From positions 3,038,001 to 3,102,000 of the forward strand of contig NZ_CDGG01000001.1 in assembly GCF_000821065.1 (NCBI RefSeq): DNA of 64,000 nucleotides. The letters are read 5' to 3'. Below are positions 62,334 through 64,000 of this stretch, one piece after another. Each line of letters opens with the position of its first letter. Position 1 is the first letter of the stretch. This DNA comes from Oceanobacillus oncorhynchi. GTDB lineage: Bacteria; Bacillota; Bacilli; Bacillales; Amphibacillaceae. A program made the translations under genes and the position numbers. Under the pieces are notes generated by a model. The model was not told the DNA's origin and did not search any database. It worked only from the letters and a program-made list of their open reading frames with translations.

Positions 62334-63632
62334 TTATTTTTTCTCAGCCATTTTTGCAAATGCACGACCTGCAGCATCGATGGTATTTTCAATATCAGAG
62401 TCTGTATGCTCTGTTGTTAAGAACCATGCTTCGTACTTAGAAGGAGCTAAATTAATACCTTCGTTCAGCATAAGCTGGAAGAAGGTTGCAAAGGCCTCTC
62501 CGTCTGAAGCATCTGCTTCACTGTAATTGGTTACTTTATCAACGCCAAAGTATACGGTTAAAGCTCCGCAAAGGCGATTTATAGTAATGTGGATACCAAA
62601 TTCTTCTGCTTTTTCCAAGATACCTTCTTCAAGCCGTTTTCCAAGACGTTCTAATTCTTCATATACCCCATCTTCTTGTAACACCTCTAGGCATGCAATA
62701 CCCGCTGCCATTGAAGCGGGATTTCCGGACATGGTGCCGGCCTGATAGGCAGGCCCGAGTGGTGCAACCTGCTCCATAATATCCTTGCGTCCGCCATAAG
62801 CGCCAATTGGAAGACCGCCGCCAATGATTTTACCCATTGCTGTTAAATCAGGCTCGATATTGTAGATTTGCTGCGCACTTCCATAGGTGAAACGGAAGGC
62901 AGTAATTACCTCGTCATAAATAACTAGCGCACCGGCACGATGGGTAAGCTCATTTACTTCTTGTAAAAAGCCTTCGAACGGTTCGACAATTCCGAAGTTT
63001 CCTACAATCGGCTCAACCAGCACAGCTGCAATTTCACCTTCCCAGCGATGAAGGGCTTGTTTAAAGGCATTTAAATCATTAAATGGAACGGTGATTACCT
63101 CTGCAGCACTGGAAGCAGGAACTCCGGCTGAATCCGGCGTGCCCAGTGTAGAAGGCCCAGATCCTGCCTCTACCAATACAGCATCGAAATGGCCGTGGTA
63201 GCAGCCTGCGAATTTAATGATTTTGGTACGGTTTGTATAGGCGCGGGCTACACGGATAGTCGTCATCACAGCCTCTGTGCCTGAATTATTAAAACGTACC
63301 TTTTCTAATGAAGGCATTGCTTCTTTTAACATTTTCGCAAATGTGTTTTCCAGCTCCGTTGGTGTCCCGTATAGAACACCAGTTGTGGCTGCTTCAGCAA
63401 TCGCTTTTGCGATATGCGGGTGAGCGTGGCCAGTTATTATCGGTCCATATGCAGCTAAATAATCAATATACTTATTATCATCCACATCCCAGAAATAAGC
63501 ACCTTGTCCTCTTTTCATATAGACAGGAGAGCCCCCGCCTACAGCTTTATAAGAGCGGGAAGGAGAATTCACCCCGCCGACAATATGTTGTAAAGCTTCT
63601 TGATGCAGCTTCTCAGAATTTGTAAATTTCAT
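62334..63632 (-). CDS. gsaB: Glutamate-1-semialdehyde 2,1-aminomutase, second type (GsaB)
   Basis: 432 residues, a PLP-dependent aminomutase making 5-aminolevulinate for haem. It has [68 protein letters not shown] and the PLP lysine in [18 protein letters not shown]. Its position next to ygaD identifies the GsaB paralogue rather than HemL of the hem operon. GAGGAGG precedes the ATG. The leader contains two adjoining inverted repeats (63659-63713). Confidence 0.93.
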   Translation of the reverse strand: MKFTNSEKLHQEALQHIVGGVNSPSRSYKAVGGGSPVYMKRGQGAYFWDVDDNKYIDYLAAYGPIITGHAHPHIAKAIAEAATTGVLYGTPTELENTFAKMLKEAMPSLEKVRFNNSGTEAVMTTIRVARAYTNRTKIIKFAGCYHGHFDAVLVEAGSGPSTLGTPDSAGVPASSAAEVITVPFNDLNAFKQALHRWEGEIAAVLVEPIVGNFGIVEPFEGFLQEVNELTHRAGALVIYDEVITAFRFTYGSAQQIYNIEPDLTAMGKIIGGGLPIGAYGGRKDIMEQVAPLGPAYQAGTMSGNPASMAAGIACLEVLQEDGVYEELERLGKRLEEGILEKAEEFGIHITINRLCGALTVYFGVDKVTNYSEADASDGEAFATFFQLMLNEGINLAPSKYEAWFLTTEHTDSDIENTIDAAGRAFAKMAEKK

Positions 63633-63658
63633 TATTTCGTTTCCTCCTCATTCTTCCC

Positions 63659-63713
63659 AACTTGTAAAGGTTATGACACGCTTTTACAAGTTCATTTAAA
63701 AGGTAAAATGAAC
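63659..63713 (-). promoter_or_regulatory. Two adjoining inverted repeats in the gsaB leader
   Basis: AACTTGTAAA (63659-63668) / TTTACAAGTT (63683-63692), perfect over 10 bp, abuts GTTCATTT (63690-63697) / AAATGAAC (63706-63713). They share the GTT at the junction, so the two hairpins cannot both be complete. Possible operator or leader RNA structure. Confidence 0.4.
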
Positions 63714-63906
63714 AATTTGGTTTTCTGTAATATTTTACCCAGTTACTAATATAACAAAAAATTGCATAGAAAACTTGTACAAACTGTTTTGGTTTCTGCA
63801 TATACATAGGAAAAGCGGATATTACAAATTGAGATTCCTCATATTTTGACGTTTGCATCTAGTTGTTTTTTTAATGAGGGAAGGCAGTAGGGGAGGAGTA
63901 AAAGAG

Positions 63907-64000
63907 ATGAGTATCCCTTGGATATTCCTTATTACGATTATCATTTTAATTGGAAAAAGCATCTATGATTTCATTCAATATAAATTAGTTCATTCACGTA
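63907..64000 (+). CDS. Membrane protein, N-terminus only (cut by window end)
   Basis: 31 codons are visible. A start ATG lies 8 bp after GGGGAGGAG, then one hydrophobic helix (PWIFLITIIILIGKSIYDF). It is divergent from gsaB. B. subtilis has ygaE at this position, but the fragment is too short for a family call. Confidence 0.6.
   Translation, partial: MSIPWIFLITIIILIGKSIYDFIQYKLVHSR

Overview
The window comes from a low-GC, endospore-forming member of the Bacillaceae. It carries a gamma-type spore SASP, the germination deacetylase PdaA, CtsR-controlled clpE and mreBH. It also carries several gene blocks in the order known from Bacillus subtilis: yfkJ-yfkI-yfkH, yfkD, pdaA; then yfhF-recX-yfhH-yfhP-mutY-sspE-ygaC-ygaD-gsaB. 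An Oceanobacillus/Virgibacillus-like organism is my best guess. This rests on gene content and order, not on a search.

Layout. 1-8.6 kb: housekeeping and stress genes (tail of a 2-hydroxyacid dehydrogenase, a secreted nuclease, GNAT acetyltransferases, an RluA pseudouridine synthase, a DmpA-type peptidase, a TlpA-like thioredoxin, an ABC-F ATPase). 8.6-17.6 kb: redox and small-molecule metabolism (CoA-disulfide reductase, an NSS symporter, an MFS transporter with a shikimate dehydrogenase, an aldehyde dehydrogenase with a saccharopine-dehydrogenase-like protein). 17.9-29.3 kb: cell envelope and stress (mreBH, a CAP-domain secreted protein, glutaminase, yfkJIH, an amino-acid ABC transporter lacking its ATPase gene, yfkD, an antiporter, pdaA). 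29.6-31.9 kb: clpE under CtsR operators. 31.9-33 kb: a gene-free stretch with two palindromic repeats.

33-50.1 kb is the accessory highlight. Two tandem, diverged copies of a signalling module each consist of a REC-SARP-type response regulator and a ~1010-residue hybrid kinase. Each kinase carries a HisKA-type kinase, a receiver and a LytS-type kinase in one chain. They are followed by an 8-kb gene for a wall-anchored adhesin with eleven Cna-B repeats and an LPxTA-type sorting signal. The second regulator and the adhesin share an upstream pair of TGTATAG repeats with 11-bp spacing, the geometry used by SARP regulators. I therefore propose that the module controls the adhesin.

50.1-64 kb returns to core genes: a secreted metallo-beta-lactamase-fold protein, an SPFH protein with a 59-residue ribbon-helix-helix partner, a GNAT gene behind a highly structured 240-nt leader, a decayed Rpn nuclease gene, the yfh/yga block, an IS3-family remnant sitting inside the loop of an intrinsic terminator, gsaB, and the start of a membrane-protein gene.

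At least two families of intergenic repeats are scattered through the window: a mosaic element at about 10.1, 12.1, 20.6 and 24.0 kb, and a palindromic element at 32.1 and 32.5 kb. No rRNA, intact tRNA or CRISPR array was seen.
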